A program made the position numbers and the translations under genes. The notes below the pieces were generated by a model. It searched no databases. It worked only from the letters and a program-made list of their open reading frames with translations, and was not told the DNA's origin. This document shows, in pieces, positions 1 through 13,333 of a stretch of 64,000 nt of DNA (position 1 is its first letter; the number at the start of each line of letters is the position of its first letter). Source of the DNA: Strix aluco (Eukaryota; Chordata; Aves; Strigiformes; Strigidae); NCBI RefSeq assembly GCF_031877795.1, contig NC_133933.1, forward strand, positions 22,658,029-22,722,028. Reading direction: 5' to 3'.

Positions 1-2290
1 TGACATATGCTGGTTTCCAGAAATATGGAAAAAGATCGGTGTTAGTTGGAAAGCTGAGTCCTACTCAGCTGGTAGGAAAGAATTTCTCAATGCCATGGGT
101 CTCAGATTGAGAGCTGCTGTCATGAGCCAAAAATTGATTTCTAAACTGCTCTGTCTCATGTTGAGTATTTATAATTCTACAACACTCTCCTAGAGAGGTG
201 GAATGGCGTAGCTGAGCCCAGGCTTAAGTGGCTCCACAGAAGGCAAAGCAGTGGAGAATCAAGCACACTGTGCACAACAAGGAGGAACAATCTGTAAGAA
301 ACTCCCAAATGCTGTTTTGCTTGAGGCAAGAAAATCATTGGGTTATGACATTACAGTGAGATATGCATAAAAGGCCTCTTTTATAAGGTGGTCTCCTGCC
401 TTAACGTAGTGTCTCGGGCTATTTTCAAATGCACGGTTATTTCAGCTCACTGTGTGCTGTTTGCTTACTTTAAGCAGTGGTGTCAAGACAAATTTCTCTA
501 GGTTTCAATTTAATTTATGTTTCTCAGCTTTGTTTCAGCATTACCTAGACTTCTGTGTTCAACAGCTAACTCAGAGCTGGAGCTTGCCACTGCCTACATG
601 CAAATATAAGATCAGATTGTGGGTGTGGGCCGAAGAACTGAGAAACAGATAAAACAAACAAGATGCGTAGCAGTAATTTAACAGCTAAGACAAGGGCTAA
701 GGATCATTTGCCCTCAAGTGTGATGAGTCAATGTAGACAGAGCTATGCCACACAAAAGAGAACCTCCCACGTTACCCAGAATAAAAATCCACGAATAATG
801 AAGTCTTGATTAACTTAAATTGATCATTTAGCAACCATCTCTTGTTCGATCCCAATTGGTTTGCTGACGCTTTGCTCACGGGTGTATGCAGTGAGTCACT
901 GCACCCTAACCTCCACCCCTCCACACCCACCCAGCCCCCCACCCCGAGATCCACCATGTTCATTTTTCAGCAGCTAACCATGACTATTAGTAACCGTGAG
1001 CTAGCACAGATGCCAGTATGTGGGCTGCCCGTGGACGGCTGTATAGCACTTTAACGTGCCATACAGTTATGCATGCATCACTGTCCTACAAGTTAGGGAT
1101 GTAGGCAGGAGCACGATGCTTCACACACTATCGACAGTCATTGACGGTGCCTCCAGAAACCGGGGAGGGGGGTAATTAACAACCACAGAAAACTCACCTG
1201 CCTGACACATGGTTCAACTTTGCTTTCAGCTGCTTACTAGGTGCTGAAGTGAATTTGCCAGGGAAAGCTTTTCCTGGTGTTTCAGACAGATTTTGACCTA
1301 TTTATTTTTAATCCATCTCTTGGCTCTGTCATTTTGCTTTTCCGTCCTTAGTCCTGAGCTGTTCCGTTTGTTACATCAGCTCCCATTTTCTTGTGTGTAA
1401 GCATCACTGGATTAATCTTGTTTACTTGCTATTTTGGGGGAAGGAGTACTGCATTGTTCTGTTCCTTTGAGAGCTGCCCACAAGAAGTCTTCTGAACAGA
1501 AATACATCTGCTCAGGACTTACACCACCTGGGAGAAGCCCTTTGCTCACAAGCGGTTACACTGTCTGCACACTGTGAGGTTCAAAGTTTGCTTCTTGGCT
1601 TGAGGTATAAAAAAACCAAACAAAACGCCAGACAAACCCCAAACTCAGATTTTATCTCGCAGGGGAGGAAAAGTACAGAAGGGCTCTGAGATATTTCTAC
1701 TGAATTGGTACTGGGGAGACAGGAAGAGAAGGAAACACAGGTCAATCGATTATCAAGTTTAAAAGCATCCCAGTCCTTGTGATGTGCTGCTACTTGACTG
1801 TTCTCAACTATCTAAAATTTGATCACTCCAAAGTGAATTAGAAACTGCCAAGCATGTGCATGATTTTTTGGGCAAAAATCAGCAAGGAATTGGAATGAGA
1901 TCAGAACATGTTTCTCTTGCTAAACCGATCAGATTTGAACCTGAGATTCCACCAGGCCAAGGTCAGTACATTTTCATGGAGAAAGCTCATACTAAATTAT
2001 AAGAGTTGATTTTTTAAAAAGACAATAATTAGGAAATTCCAATATAAGTGCTGTACTGTGAGAAGTTCAAATTAACCTGTTCCTATCATCCACTTTCTCA
2101 GTTAGTGGTGCCATTGTAACTCTAAAATATAGTCATGGCCCTGGGGACACTAAAAGGCCTTAATTGCACTGACCAGCCTCACCTGGGGCCTCCACCCACA
2201 GCCCCTGCCCGAAGGCTCCAGGGCTGCACTTCAGCTCTGGACTGAGCAGTTGTTCAGTTCCTGCCTGAGCTGTGTTGCAGGTGTGCTTAC

Positions 2291-2370
2291 CTGCAGCTTT
2301 GCCTGAAGCGCTGCCTGCAGCTCTGCCTGCAGCCCTGCCTGCAGCCCTGCCTCTGGCCCTGCCTCCAGGA
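2291..2370. repeat. 12-bp minisatellite, about 6 copies
   Basis: Tandem units of the form CTGCAGCCCTGC follow each other from 2291. At least six 12-bp units are recognisable, and the third to fifth are nearly identical. The array is short and degenerate at both ends. Confidence 0.8.
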
Positions 2371-3714
2371 TGGGCTGTGGACCTCCACTGTAGGTAGTTT
2401 TTCTCCTGGATGGGTCCCTCAGGTGTATGTTACAGCTTGTCTCCAGTCCTGGTTCTGTTCCCTTTTGTTCCTGCGTGGAGCCTGAAGCTGGTTTGTTGCT
2501 TGCTGTGTCTGGGGATTTTGATGGAGCCTGCTACCAGCATCTGCCCCTGCTTGCTGTGTTTAGGTCCTGTGGGACTGTGCTCCATCACTGAGGGCACTGC
2601 TTGTGCTGGGATTGCCTTTGGCTCCTGGCTTGCCTTTGGGAACAGCAGGCCATTGCTGTTTCCTGGCAAATATTCTGGAGTTAGGCCTGCCCTCATTTAA
2701 GTTACTGGAAGAAGGCAGTTCAGTCTAGCACTCTTTGCAAGGAGGTCCAGCTACTTGTGGCACTTCACTCGCGCAGAGCTGTCTAGGTATACTTGCAAAA
2801 ATGAGTCTCATCACGAATATATCTACTTATAGTTTGCAACTCTTTATCTTAGGAATGGGTTTATATGGGTCCCTTCTGTTGGCTGCTATGGGTTTCTTCA
2901 TATCTATCTACTCATCCCTCTGGAATTTGCCTTTTGAATGCTGTTGAGTTAGTCAGTGGAGGTGAGGGGTGGCTGGTGGTGTAAGTAAGCATGAGCTAGG
3001 CATTCCTGTCATCTCTCCACACCATGTGAATTATGAGCCTGATGGTGTCCTAAGCTCTACTAAACCACAGGGTATGCTTGGACATGCAGATGACCACATG
3101 TTCTCAGGGCTCCTTCCAAACCCTCAGCATTAGCCTTACTAACTGGCCTGTAAGGAAGTTATCTTGATAGCTCCCTAGAGGCCACACTAGCGTAGCCCAT
3201 GAAAGAGCAGCTTTTCCATGGCACTGTGCCTGTGAAGGTGACATTGGAGGGGGCCCAACACCCAGCTCTCCTGCTGATGGTAACAGACCGTTTCCCACGT
3301 CTGCAGTCCTTACAGCAGTATTTTTCCATTAAAATAAACCCTGTCTTGCCATGCTGGTAACTTGTCATTGCTGTTATCTTCTCTTCATTGCTATATGATT
3401 AATGTATCTGACCACAAGGGGAGGAGGCACAACACATCTTTGCAGGTACATTACAGTCTTTCCTGTTCAGAACTTAGCATGAGGTAGAGACTGTTTTTCA
3501 CAATGCGGTTTTCAAGGACTAAGATGTAGCATTAGATTGGTTGGTTAGTTTGGTCTAAGGAGGCTTTCCAAACCAGTCTAGATTTTAACAGGGCACCTGT
3601 GAAAGTATATTTGCTTTTTGCTGGTTAGAGATTCATGAAGAGATGATCACTTCATCTAGCCTCCCACACTCCAGGCTGAGGCTGGACTATGAGCTAAGTC
3701 CCTGTTGCCTAAAT

Positions 3715-3770
3715 CTGAAATGAATGGGAGTGAGGCACCTACATGATGCCTTTTAAAAATCTGTCTAAAC
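3715..3770. repeat. Ancient amniote interspersed repeat fragment
   Basis: The stretch reads as an AATGGGAG core followed by GAGGCACCTA and a TTTTAAAAATCTG tail. That order resembles a widely dispersed old amniote repeat with a core like CAATGGGAGTTAGGCACCTA. The family name was not determined, and the match is from memory and degenerate. Confidence 0.4.
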
Positions 3771-6700
3771 ACTGTAATAATAATAATTAGCTGTCACATT
3801 AGCAGATGCCTAGAAGCTTGACTAATAATGATGCAACAACACTAATGATGGAATATTCTTCCACGCTTTATTGGCAAATTACTGTTTTTGTTTGCTTTGT
3901 TCCTGCTCTGTGACCCCTCAAAACACATGGAGTATCCAACTCTTCCCTTAAAGCCTTCCTCTTCCAGAACATAGCCTGCCGTGCCCTCCACCCTGTGCTC
4001 TATTGGGTGTACAGGTCCGTATCAAGTTGTCATTGCTGCAGCTCATCTCCCTGCTGAGGTACTGTTGATGCCCTGTTGCCTGCCTGTGATATACTTTCTG
4101 TGAAGGCCAGTATGCCCCTTGTGTCATGTCCTGCAAATCTAGGAAGAAAACTTGCTCACCTCTGCCGAATGTGAGCAATCTGCATGTGTAGTCCCAGTGA
4201 AATAAAAACTGAATCAGTCATGTTGTGGGTTGCTTACATGCATGCTGTTCTACAGTTTAAACTTGTAGTACTCCTTACTCTTCTTGTTTTCACCTATTTC
4301 ACTGGCTTATGAGTGAGTCAGGCTACCTTTACTAGTAAGTCCCTTGCTAGATTAACTTGGAACCTGTCCTGTGTAAGGCCAAGGTCCTGTGTAAGTGCTG
4401 AATAATTATACTATTTGCCATATGAGCAACTGACCACATGAAAGCCCCCAAGCATCCTTCCATTGAGATCTTGGCCAAACTGGAGCCTGGAGAGCACAAC
4501 AAATGGAAGATTCTTTGCCGTGCACTTTCTGGCCTAACCCTGCCATTCCTCCTCTGGCAGGACAAGGTGCTTCAGATCATTTGCTTTGCCTCTCTTGTAC
4601 TCGTAATTTTTATCTCTGCAGCGAGAACTGCACTGCTTACTCAGCTTAGCAAAGTACTTTAAAATCTTTGTGTGCATGATACTGCGTACCTACAGTCTCA
4701 TCACTATACATTCTGATGTAAGATCTGCAGTTAGCTTCCAGCTTTTTCTTACTACTGTACCTGGGGAGGAAAGAAATCCTTTCTCACTTCTGTGGTGGTC
4801 TCAGTAATGCCCTGGAATAAACCATGCATCATCACTCCTAGTTTGTCCCAGAGGCAAATCCGTTACTGTTTACTCAGCTGTACAGCCGGTCTCCGAGTTG
4901 ACAGCCCCCTCACAGACCTCTAAGGCATTGACAGAAGGGGAGCTAGGCATTTTCTGTTTCATCAGGTGCAGGCTTCTCTCACAAGCTTCGCTTGTTGAAA
5001 CACACTGTGCCTTAAAGGAGGTGGTGCCACCCACACGTCATTGCTGCTGGACAGAAACCAGATTGGAAGTCTGCCTCCTCAAGGTTTCTCCATCCTGAAG
5101 ACTGGTTTAAACAGGGTCACATATCTGCTGAGCTCTCCTCCCAATCTTATGTGCACTCTGCCTTCACAGGAGTGTTTGACTACAATCAAGTATTATTAGG
5201 TTGTCAGGAAGATCACAAAACAAGCCTCTCCCCCACCATTTCAGTGGTATGGATGAAGCTACTTATTGGGTAGGCTTCCATGTCCTGACTCCCCTTTTTA
5301 TGTAGGCCACTTGTTTCTTCCCCCAGGCTTTGCTTGACTTTTGCTCTCTGCTCCCTCTGAATTTAGCATTTTTGATAAACGTCTTTGCATAGATGCCTAT
5401 GAACAAAAGAGAGTAGATTTTTTCCTTTAAATAAGCTCACCTTTGACATCCCAAAGTGTGCCTCCTGAGCAGGGGGTGGTACTGTTAAAAGATTGATATC
5501 AATACTGAATCAGCTCCAAGACCTTCAAGGAAATGCTGTGTTGACTGTAGCTGGGAAACCCCACCCAGAGCTGTAAGAACAGCAAATGAAAAGGACCAAC
5601 AATGCTACAAAGATTTTTCCTCACTCTCCTGTCTGTGAAGTGACAATTGTGATGGACCAGTTCCATCTCTTGATAAGTGCAACCAAACAGAAACAGTTAT
5701 GGGAATTCATCTGGGCCTCAGGTGTGTGTATATATAGATATATATTCCCAAGCTAGTAGATTCCTCTGATTATATCAAAAAATGGTGATCCAGTGTAGCC
5801 ATTAAACTGTACTATTCTGTATGTGCTCTGAATGTCTCTGTGTGGGGCCCTTTCTAGCCCAATCTGTCTTTGTTCTCATCCAGTGCTCACAAACAATAGG
5901 GACAGCCCAGACTGTTTGATGAAGTCCACGTGCATTGGAGTAGCTACTCTCCCCCAAATGTTTATCTCCTCTCCTGGTAGACAGCTGTTGCGATGTTTTT
6001 CTGTGCCAAAGAAATGGTTCCAGCTTTACCTCCTCAGCTGAGGATGAAAGCTGACTTGAAATCACCTACTGTGAAATACAGGAGAGTTGGCAGCTGGATC
6101 ACTGTCTGCCCTGTTCAGCTGGGTCAGTGGAGCACCGCCCCATTGCATCTTCTCCCCACTCACATACATGCGCACCGGACCAAGGCTTCGTGTGGAGGAA
6201 GTCATGTAATCGGATGGCTATCATCCATGTGTTGGACACCTGGTAAAATCTCCCACAAATAAAAGACTGATAACTCATATGACCTTGCCGAGCATTGCCA
6301 CTGTATGGTGATTTGTGAGACAGCAGCAGAGGAAAGCAGAAACACGCCGCCTGTCCTCCAAGCCTCTTGTGATCTTCTCAGCAGGGTCAGGTTTCTAAAT
6401 ATTTTCCAGGAAGGAGGGATGAAGTGACCCTGTCCCTTGGCAAGACATGGGAGCCTGTATACAGAAAGAGTAATAACCAGCTTGACCCTTTGCAGCAGAT
6501 CACAACCTGAAATCTCTCCTTATTTCAGTAATCATCCTCCACTGTGGAAAACAAAAAAAAAGAAGGCCTAGCAATGCAAAAAACCTGCAGGATCCCCGTC
6601 CCATCTTTGATATGTCTGCATCACCACCCATCCTACCTAGCAGCCTTGCTTTCTTTGCTAGGGAATGGCAGAGTCCCGCTCACTGCAATAGTGACGGGCT

Positions 6701-7660
6701 TCAGGGTGATTTGTGTCCCTCTGCCGGCCTCCCGGGACTGCGGCGTTCGCAGCGATGACTCTTCATTTCTACAGGAGAGCATTACACACTCCCTGGCATC
6801 AGGCCTGCTTACTGTCTCTGTTCCTGACATCTTCATAACGGCACGTAAATTCTGAGTCCCTCTTTGGACATTAAGTTCTTTCTTTGATATGGCTCCTGGG
6901 TGCTTTGGGGTTTTACACTTTTAACACCTTTTAAAATCTGGCCAACAGATAGTAGGTGTGGTGACAGGGTATTGAGACCAGCTCTGCTGTTATGGAGAGG
7001 GAATGGAGGGACCTCCTCATCACTGATCTTCCTGATGTTGAGATTAACTGTATAAAATCATTTCCCCTGGCAAAACCCAGCCATCTGAAAAAGTATCTGT
7101 AAATGGCACTTGTGCCCATGTCAGCTTTCAGGTAAGCCAGAAGCAATGGGTGTCAGCTTGGGAGGGAAAATGAAAGGTAATTAAATTTTTTTGTGTGTCA
7201 GTAGGCTTACTTTACGAGAATGAAGCTGCAGGCTGTACCATCTCCGCTGAAAAACACAGGCTGTCAGTAGCAATAGCCACTCTCAAATAACAAGAGCAGC
7301 TAGTAACCCAGCCTTTGATGTGAGGCAAAGCTGAGAAGGCATAGAGGGGGCATCTAGGAGTCAAGCTGCCTCTCAGAGAGATCACAGCCTGTAAGTCTAG
7401 CTCTGTATTTCAGCTGCCTCCTCTCTGCTGCCAGAAATCCTGGGCATGGGAGAAACAGCAGTGGAAAATCCCGCTAGATCATTGTCCCACCTCAGGCACG
7501 CCTGGTTTGGTAGGCTCAGCGTTACCATGCAGGAACCCACAAGCATACTGGAAAATTAATAGTGGTTCTGGAGACTGAGTAGGAGTGAAAACCACTAAGC
7601 TGTAACATTTTCTCTTCAAAGAGAGAAGATCTGTACAACCAGCCCCCAAGCCCTGACACT

Positions 7661-7722
7661 AATTCAATGGGATGTACCCAGGTCCCGCTGAATTCCACTG
7701 AAGTTTTGTCAGAGGTTTTAAT
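7661..7722. repeat. Ancient amniote repeat relic (TTCAATGG type)
   Basis: It contains ATTCAATGGGA, then GCTGAATTCCACTGAAGTTTTG. The arrangement resembles the dispersed palindromic TTGAAGTCAATGGGAGTTTTG repeats of amniote genomes. A similar core occurs at 48616-48656. It is degenerate, so the call rests on resemblance only. Confidence 0.35.
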
Positions 7723-8605
7723 TAGATCAATATGTTGGTGTCTGAGTTTTACTGCACAAGTCTTTCTGAGATTGTGATTAATTCCTCAAGTCACCTAATT
7801 TTATCTGAAATGCTTCCTATAGTGCTGCTCACAGCGCTGGAAAATGGATTTAGATGGGACAAATATTAAAGGTGGGCCTTACTGAGGCTGTTGGGCACAG
7901 GCATTTCCCCTCTCTCTGGTTCATTAAGTTCCAGATCTAACACAGCCTTTTCTGCTCAGTGATGCTGCACAGAGGACTGGCTCCTCCAGAGTCATTTGAG
8001 CTATCGTGATATGAATCAGCTGTGGAAAAGGCCCAGGGTCTTCCCAAATCCTGGCATAAGAAGTAAAGGAACAAACTGCTGACTGCACTGCATTTCCCTA
8101 TGTCAGAGGAGGATTAATTAATGTTTTCAGGCTGCTTTGAAAATTAAAACTGCCATGTGGTACAATATTGTTGTTCCTGTTGTTCACCCTGTAGCTGCTA
8201 TGTAGCCTGTCCGTTACAAACTAATAGGAAATTGCTTCTGGTATTTTTGGTGTTTTTCAGCAGAGCTGCTACAGCCTGCTGCTTCGTTCTAATAAATGTG
8301 CCCTACCTCACCCTCCCCTGTCCCCCTTCCTCTAAGCTCCTCTGCAAGGGAAATAAAAACATCAGTCCCTGGCACCATCTGTCAAGCACAGGCTAATCCA
8401 TTCTCTGCTTGTCTCATGGTCAATTTGGTTTCTTTCTGATTGGTACAGCTACCCTTCCTATTACTGAGAATTTAATACCATTCATAGGTTTGGTCTTTGC
8501 TTTATTTTCATGGTAATATTGTTATGGCAATTGAAATGTTTAGACATACATGCCTTCCATATGCCCAGACTGGAGAACAGTACTTAAGCAAACATGCAAC
8601 CACCC

Positions 8606-8735
8606 AGTAAGGCAGGTAGCATTGCTCTCTCCATTTCACTGAGGGAAAATGAAACAGAAAGAACTGACTTGCCCAGGGATGTATGGATGCCTCAGCAGCA
8701 GAGCTAAGCAGAGAGCTCCCAGGTCCCTGGATAAG
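8606..8735 (-). repeat. MIR/CORE-SINE-like relic
   Basis: The order of short blocks follows the reverse complement of a MIR-type SINE: a CTCTCCATTTCACTGAGGG block, an AAATGAAACAGAAAGA block, a GACTTGCCCAGG block, a CAGCAGCAGAGCTAAG block and then GAGCTCCCAGGTC. This matches the MIR consensus series (TTTTACAGATGAGGAAACTG, ACTTGCCCAAGG, GGCAGAGC). It is highly diverged, as expected for an old element. Confidence 0.6.
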
Positions 8736-10282
8736 ACCCAGTCACTGATGCCGACTAAGGCACCATTGTTTTGCCTCTCTTTTTCCTCTTGTTTTGGCTT
8801 TGTTTACGGTGATTTCTATGGGAGCTTGGCAAAGATGATTAAGACGTGGACCTTCATATAGCTCCTGTGACAAGACTGAGCAGATCCTCCAGGGACAAAG
8901 CTCACAGTTACTCAGTGCACAGCAGCAGATCAGGTCAATCTGTTAACAAACAGGGCACGTTAGGCCAGTTATTTCCTCCATTTGCTGGTGGTAAGTGGGA
9001 CCCCAGGCATGTCTTTACAGGTTCCTTCTCATATTCTTAGTACTCCTGTTGTCCTCATGCCATTAACTAAGGCTATTGCTGTCTGACAGACTGCTCCAAC
9101 ACTTTTCACTTCCTTTGCATGATCTAAAGAGAGGTTGATGACAGGTCGATGAGAAATGTCAATGCTCAGGGTCAGGCCAGAGCTGACCATACTGAAGAGG
9201 TCTGATTTTTGGGATGTCTGCCCAAAGCAAACAGCAGTTCTTAACATACTGATGTTGACCCATCCCTGACTATGTACCTTCACGCAGGCAGTTGTGTACC
9301 CCTCTACCTAGCTATTTCTAAAGGTAAAAAAAGGAATCCATGCAAGAAGACACAAGCTGAAGAACAGCTGGGCATAGATGTATGTGCTGCCTGCCGTACA
9401 TTCACAGGGATGTCCCTTTACCTTTGATGTGACATGACAAGAGTCCTGCCGAGTCATTCTGTCCTGCAAGTACTGCAGCTCCTCTGGTGATACCACACGG
9501 ATAGACCCAGGAATCACTGTACCTAAGAAATACACTTTCTCTAATGTGGATGTGATATTATTAGAGAGGAGATCCTTAAAATTGCATGGCCTGCCCCATA
9601 GGAGAAGGAAAAAAAACACTCCTTTTCATGTCTTTTTCATAACCAACAACTCACAATGATTTTTTTCATTGTATTTTGGCCAAGACTATTTGTTTGCCAA
9701 GGATGCAATCTGTGTGCGAGCACTGAGCCATTAAAACTGGCAGGGAATTGATAACGCTTGCAACCAGTGGCCAAGAAGGGTCACAAACACTTTTGCCTCT
9801 TTCTCCCGATCCTTCATCTCCATCACGGGCAATATTTAAGGTGTCACAAAAGGATTTCAACTTGATGGCCTGAAACACTTCAAGCATTATCAGTGACAGC
9901 TTCACTGAGGTGGGGGTGAGACTGACGGTCACCTCAGCACCCCTCCCCGCCTCAAACCCTCACAGGGCCTGTGGCATGGTGAAGCTCACGGCCAGAGCAG
10001 GCCACGACCTGAGGAGGAGAGCAGGCCTGGAGACGGGTCTCCCTCCCATCCCAGCCCGGCCGACGGCGCGGTGTCCGGCTGTCGGCTCCCGCAGCAAGCG
10101 CTGGGCGCCTCCGACGGGGCCGCTGAAGGAAGGGGGCCTGGGAGGCAGACGGGCGGAGCGGAGGGCAGCGGGCTCGGAGCGGCGGCTGACCGGCGCCTGG
10201 GAGCGGGGGATGTGGCGGGCGGGGAAGGGCTGAGCGGAGCCCGGAGCCACCGCCCTCCCGCCGGGCGCGGCCGTGAGGCGGC

Positions 10283-10346
10283 GGGGGCGGGGCCTCGGCG
10301 GCGCTGATTGACGTGCGGCGGGGCGGGGCCGCGAGGGGGCGGAGCC
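10283..10346 (+). promoter_or_regulatory. GC boxes and CRE-like half-site at YPEL5 promoter
   Basis: Three Sp1-type GC boxes lie close together: GGGGGCGGGGCC at 10283-10294, GGGGCGGGGCC at 10320-10330 and AGGGGGCGGAGCC at about 10334-10346. A TGACGTG half-CRE lies between them at 10309-10315. No TATA box is visible, which suits a CpG-island promoter. Transcription probably begins a few tens of bases downstream; the exact start is inferred. Confidence 0.6.
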
Positions 10347-10349
10347 GCG

Positions 10350-10438
10350 CCGCCGGGCCGGAGCGTCGGGGCTGTGGAGGGCGGGGGGAAGACACCGGGC
10401 ACGGAGTCGCTGCTGCCGCCGCCGCTCCCCTGCGCCAG
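10350..10438 (+). other. YPEL5: YPEL5 exon 1 (non-coding, 5' end approximate)
   Basis: A strong donor, CAG followed by GTAACC, ends the exon at 10438, downstream of the GC-box cluster. No ATG that could join the YPEL5 reading frame is needed here, because the natural start codon is in exon 2. The 5' boundary is an estimate; only the donor is directly visible. Confidence 0.6.
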
Positions 10439-11275
10439 GTAACCGGGCCGGGGGGCCGCGCCGCGCCCCGCAGCTGCCCCGGGAGGCCGGGGCGGGCCGC
10501 CGGCGGCTGGGGAGGGAGGTGGCGGCCGCCGCTCCGGGCCGCGGCACTGTGTCTCGCGGGCCGCGGCGGGGCCCCGGGCGAGCCGCTCCGGCCCAGCGGC
10601 GCGGAGGGGGGCAGCGCCGGCCCTGCCTGCCCCGCCGCGGCCCGGCGCCGCGACAAAGCACCGGCCTTCCCTCACCCCGTCCCCTCCTCCGTCAGCGTCT
10701 CCCAGCGCCGCCCAGCCTTCCTGCCCGGCCCTCCGCCCAGGGCCGGCACCGAGTACCCCCTCCCCGCCGCGGCCACAACTTCCTCCCCCGGCCCCGCGCT
10801 GCCGCCGCCGGCTCCCCTCCCCGCTGGGGAGGTGGCAACTTTTCGGGCTGGTTCCTGTGCGGGGCCCGGGCTGGGGGGACGAGGAGCCGCGCCCGGGCCC
10901 CTCCGCCGCGTCGTGCTTCCCACCCCCCCTCCCGGCCAGAGGGGAGCGGGCGTGGGGGCGGCGGGGCCGCCCGGGAAGGGAGGAGGCGGGGGGGCTGTGG
11001 CCGGCCCGAGCGCCCCTCACGGTGGCGGCGGCGGGGCCTCCCGTCAGCTGTTTCCTCCTGTTTGTTGTCAAGTTGCCTGCGCTGCCGGCAGCGCCCGGCG
11101 GCGGCGCCGGGGGCCGAGCCGGCGGCGGTTGGCTGCGCGCGCCCCCGTGACGGCGCTCAGCTGGGGCCGCCCCCGCGCGGGGCTTTGTGTGGAGCGGCGG
11201 CGGCGCGGGGGCAACGGCCGCGGCGCGCGCGCGCGGCCCCAACGCGCACGCGTGGGCTGGGGGTGGGGATCGCCG

Positions 11276-11300
11276 CCCCCCCCCCCCCCCCCCCCCCCCC
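11276..11300. repeat. 25-base poly-C tract
   Basis: An uninterrupted run of 25 C lies inside the YPEL5 CpG island. Such tracts are prone to length variation and sequencing error. Confidence 0.95.
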
Positions 11301-11443
11301 AGGCGTGACAGCGGGGCCCGGCCGGGGGCGGCGGCCGCTCGGGGCGCGGCGCAGGCCGGCGTGGCCGTGAAGGGTTAATGGCGGGGGTTAACCGCCCTGC
11401 GGCCGAGGTCGGCACCGCCGCTCGCAGAGCGTGGGTCAGGCCG

Positions 11444-11515
11444 CCCTGTCGGTAGCCCTGTCGGTAGCCCTGTCGGTAGCCCTGTCGGTAGCCCTGTCGG
11501 TAGCCCTGTCGGTAG
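11444..11515. repeat. 12-bp minisatellite, six perfect copies
   Basis: The unit CCCTGTCGGTAG is repeated six times without interruption at the 5' end of YPEL5 intron 1, about 1 kb after exon 1. The perfect identity of the copies suggests recent expansion. The unit is divisible by three, so it also leaves open frames on both strands, but there is no sign of a real coding exon. Confidence 0.97.
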
Positions 11516-13305
11516 CGCGGGTGGGCCGGCCGTGCCGCCCGGCCCGACCCGGGCCGCCGCCGTGCCTCCCGGTGGGCAGCAGTGCCGCTTGACGCATCTC
11601 TTCTCCCTTCCCGACTGGAAGGTGCTGCTTGTTCACCGCTCCTTGGAGACTTACTCATTTCCGAAGCAGCCCTGAGTAAACCCCGTGTCCCTGCCTGATA
11701 GGTGACTCTTAGGGGAAGCCGGTTGTCAGAAATCGAGGGATAGTTGTTATTTGTTTATGGAAGGTGCTTGTGGCTGTTCCAGCAATGAGCCAGCTTCGCC
11801 TGTCAGCTCTGAGGTTGGATTTTGCCTGTGAAAGTATGGATTCCCAGGGAACTGAAATATTTGGCAAGTACTTTTTCGCTCTAAAAGGCTCTAGTCAAAG
11901 CAAAAAGGAATGCAAAGACTGTCATCTGTCTGTTCATTTGTGCCTCTGTGTACAGACCTCAGCTGTACTGTGCAAGCAGATACAAATTAGGTTAATCCAG
12001 CATGCTTATTTAAGAATAAAAACTGCCTTTTGGACCAATATAGTGATAGAATTTAATTATTTTTCTTTATTTTCTAAACACGTTGTTAGGAATAACAATC
12101 CTGAGAAACACAGGGCATGGCTCTTCTCAAAGTGGTAGGTGTTGTAGAGCAACTCTTGATGTCACCAGCTAATGGCAGTAGATTAAGCATTAGCATAACT
12201 AATGTTTGTGGCTGATGGCAGAAAGTGAGGGAGCTTGCTCCGTGGTTGTAAAGATTCCCTCATGCGGCTGGTTCAGCTACATAGCTATATATATAGCGTG
12301 CTCTATATATAACAGCTATATATAATCCTTTATATATAGACTCATTCTGGATAGCTGAATTCAAGTAATGTTTGTGACAAATGAAACTGTCCATTTTTAA
12401 GTGTTACTCTCTTTTTCTAAAGTTAGTCTTTAGAAATATTATTTTGGAGGCTTCTGTCATCTGCTACTTTCACTTCTGTAATTGTGGAAGTACTTACAGA
12501 ATGCTTATAGTTCTAATTGTTTATAGATAGATTTTCATAATAATAATAATGAGTTTCATATGTGGCTGCCAAGTGTGTGAGGACAAAAGTAATTGCACCT
12601 CAAAGCCAGGTAGAGAAGATGACAAGAACAGATGAGATTTATTACTTGTCATCTGACAGACTGAGAATTATGCACACCATATATATATATATATTTAGCA
12701 TTCCCTCTGCTGGTAATCATCACAAGCTTGAAGTAGTGTTGTCCAAGTTAGGTCATTGCTTGATGTTTGTTTACTATCGTTTGACCTATGTTGAAATTTT
12801 GAGTTGCTCAGCTCTTGCTGAAATACGTAATTCCCTTAAGCAAGATTTAACTTAAAAATACCTTGCTAAATCTGTACAGGAAATGCCTGTACACTGTGGA
12901 TGTTTGGTAGCAAGGCTGTCTTTAACTTTGGAGCCTTTACCTACATTTAGGAGTTTCCTAGTTAATATAAAAATGTATTGGTGAGATGCACTAAGCATAT
13001 TAGCACCCTTTCTGCCAGATGGATGGAGTTTGTATGGAAGTTTGGATGATCATTTTCACCATTTCTTTAAAATTTATTTGATTTATTTTTTTATGACTCC
13101 TGAAACCAGTGGTGTCTTTGGGGGGAGATCTGTATCACTTCAGCACTAAAATTAATGAAAACAGACCATCTGAATTAGTTCAGCTTTCTGAAAGTTGCAG
13201 AATGGATTAACAGGCAAAAGTTGACTTATCTGCTTAATTAGTATAAGAATAAGTTTATTGCAAAACCAGGAAATCCAGCTTTCTTAAAACCAATTGAGGA
13301 ATTAA

Positions 13306-13333
13306 GAGAGGAAAAGGTGATCCTTTTCCTCTC
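13306..13333. repeat. Perfect 12-bp hairpin, 4-nt loop
   Basis: GAGAGGAAAAGG is followed by the loop TGAT and then the exact reverse complement CCTTTTCCTCTC. A purine-only stretch rich in GGGAAGG follows from about 13337 to 13400. One arm is purine and the other pyrimidine. Confidence 0.9.

Larger units (their letters stand above)
1..9900. other. Upstream flank of YPEL5, no gene recognised
   Basis: This stretch is moderately AT-rich non-coding DNA. The open frames in it are all about 100 codons or shorter, overlap on both strands and resemble no family I recognise. It holds a short minisatellite (2291-2370) and several degraded ancient interspersed repeats that are listed separately. No promoter-like CpG cluster is seen before about 9.9 kb. 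In other vertebrates CLIP4 and ALK lie on this side of YPEL5, but I could not identify an exon of either here. Confidence 0.6.
9940..11580. promoter_or_regulatory. CpG island containing the YPEL5 promoter
   Basis: GC content jumps at about 9.94 kb and stays very high, with dense CpG, until about 11.58 kb. Long open frames exist here on both strands (up to 418 codons on the minus strand). They are low-complexity Pro/Ala/Gly/Arg translations of GC-rich DNA and are not genes. The island covers the proximal promoter, non-coding exon 1 and the start of intron 1 of YPEL5, as is usual for a widely expressed gene. Confidence 0.85.

Noticed and set aside
9952-11658. Long open frames on both strands (up to 418 codons) over the first CpG island
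   Set aside because: They overlap in all frames, are made of Pro/Ala/Gly/Arg low complexity and coincide with a CpG island and a known promoter, so they are GC-bias artefacts.
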